Part shown: in pieces, positions 15,463 to 15,608 of the stretch
Numbering within the stretch: position 1 is the stretch's first letter
Layout: each line of letters begins with the position of its first letter
Assembly (NCBI GenBank): GCA_031286975.1
Contig: JAITTM010000091.1
Span: 1 to 15,608, forward strand
Length of the DNA: 15,608 nucleotides
Direction of reading: 5' to 3'
Origin: Coriobacteriales bacterium
GTDB taxonomy: Bacteria > Actinomycetota > Coriobacteriia > Coriobacteriales > UBA8131
Made by a program: the position numbers and the translations under genes
Notes under the pieces: generated by a model
Told to the model about the DNA's origin: nothing
Databases searched by the model: none
What the model saw: only the letters and a program-made list of their open reading frames with translations

Positions 15463-15608
15463 ACGGGGAGCCCAGCTACAACCCCAGAGCGCTTTTTGGT
15501 CGGTCGTAGGCTCGAATCCCACAAGAGGCTTTGGGCTTTGGTGCGCCTGGTAGGGTTCGAGCGTTAAGCAAACGTGCCAGTGGCACGTTTGTAGCGAGAA
15601 GGGGTTCG

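Larger units (their letters stand above)
15363..15608. repeat. 162-bp tandem repeat, one full unit and 84 bases of a second
   Basis: The 84 bases at 15363-15446 recur without a difference at 15525-15608, so the period is 162 bp and the array runs off the window. Each unit contains a hairpin with perfect 10-base arms (CAAACGTGCC) around AGT. The full unit has a second hairpin with 8-base arms (GGGTTCGC) around a 7-base loop. GGGTTCGAGC (15391-15400) can also pair over its length, with one G-U, with GCTCGAATCC (15510-15519). The last element resembles a tRNA T-arm. No credible gene lies here: short open frames cross it on both strands but lack ribosome sites. The stretch 15251-15362 before it holds only the licCA promoter region. 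Extragenic repeat or structured RNA are both possible. Confidence 0.9.

Noticed and set aside
15135..15509. Plus-strand open frame of 124 codons across the licCA 5' end and the repeat
   Set aside because: It runs antisense to the well-supported start of licCA and into repeat DNA, with no ribosome site or recognisable domain.
15313..15522. Minus-strand open frame starting MGFEPTT, crossing the tandem repeat
   Set aside because: This start is typical of spurious translations through tRNA T-arm-like sequence. There is no ribosome site, and it overlaps repeat DNA and the licCA promoter.
15430..15532. Possible tRNA gene ending in GGCTCGAATCCCAC
   Set aside because: The T-loop begins with C in place of T, the T-stem has a mismatch, and no matching 5' acceptor strand or anticodon arm can be placed upstream. 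At most it is a tRNA-derived fragment.
1..15608. CRISPR arrays, insertion sequences or transposase genes
   Set aside because: No regularly spaced short repeats with unique spacers were seen, and no transposase or integrase motif appears in any supported reading frame.

Overview
The window carries most of a bacterial surface-polysaccharide locus of the Wzx/Wzy type, together with what looks like a complete set of genes for putting phosphocholine or phosphoethanolamine on a surface glycan. Base composition is moderately G+C-rich by eye. There are GTG starts, clear Shine-Dalgarno sites and tightly packed genes. The mixture of Gram-positive-style export genes, LicD and EutH suggests a Gram-positive gut or oral bacterium; an actinobacterium of the Coriobacteriia type is my best guess. 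No rRNA, complete tRNA or species-specific marker is present, so the taxonomy is inference.

Layout. (1) Bases 1-7269, plus strand: the end of an unrecognised gene, a Wzy-like polymerase, a Wzz/YveK-like chain-length protein with a degenerate kinase-like domain, a WbpA-like UDP-N-acetylhexosamine 6-dehydrogenase, a WbpB-like Gfo/Idh/MocA oxidoreductase and a CapD/WbpM-like membrane 4,6-dehydratase. Most junctions abut or overlap by a few bases, so this looks like one operon. (2) Bases 7326-8174, minus strand: a LicD-family phosphotransferase with a possible promoter of its own. (3) Bases 8328-12047, plus strand: a GT2 glycosyltransferase, a GT4 glycosyltransferase and a Wzx flippase, apparently a second operon. 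(4) Bases 12176-15250, minus strand: a two-gene operon, transcribed from a good promoter at about 15290-15315. It encodes first a three-domain protein (winged helix-turn-helix + LicC-like cytidylyltransferase + LicA-like choline/ethanolamine kinase) and then an EutH-family permease. (5) Bases 15363-15608: a non-coding 162-bp tandem repeat rich in inverted repeats, running off the window.

How the genes work together. The dehydrogenase, oxidoreductase and 4,6-dehydratase make modified UDP-amino sugars. The glycosyltransferases build a lipid-linked repeat unit, Wzx flips it, Wzy polymerises it and the Wzz-like protein sets chain length. In parallel, the EutH-like permease would bring in choline or ethanolamine, the fusion protein would phosphorylate it and activate it to CDP-choline or CDP-ethanolamine, and LicD would transfer the phospho-base to the glycan. 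An initiating phosphoglycosyltransferase, a full BY-kinase, and the WbpE/WbpD aminotransferase and acetyltransferase are not visible and may lie outside the window.

The most interesting element is the licCA-eutH operon. A DNA-binding domain is fused to both activating enzymes, an ethanolamine-type permease sits where a LicB/BetT-type choline transporter would be expected, and two inverted repeats overlap the operon's own -35 and -10 elements. This suggests a self-regulating enzyme, comparable in logic to BirA or NadR.
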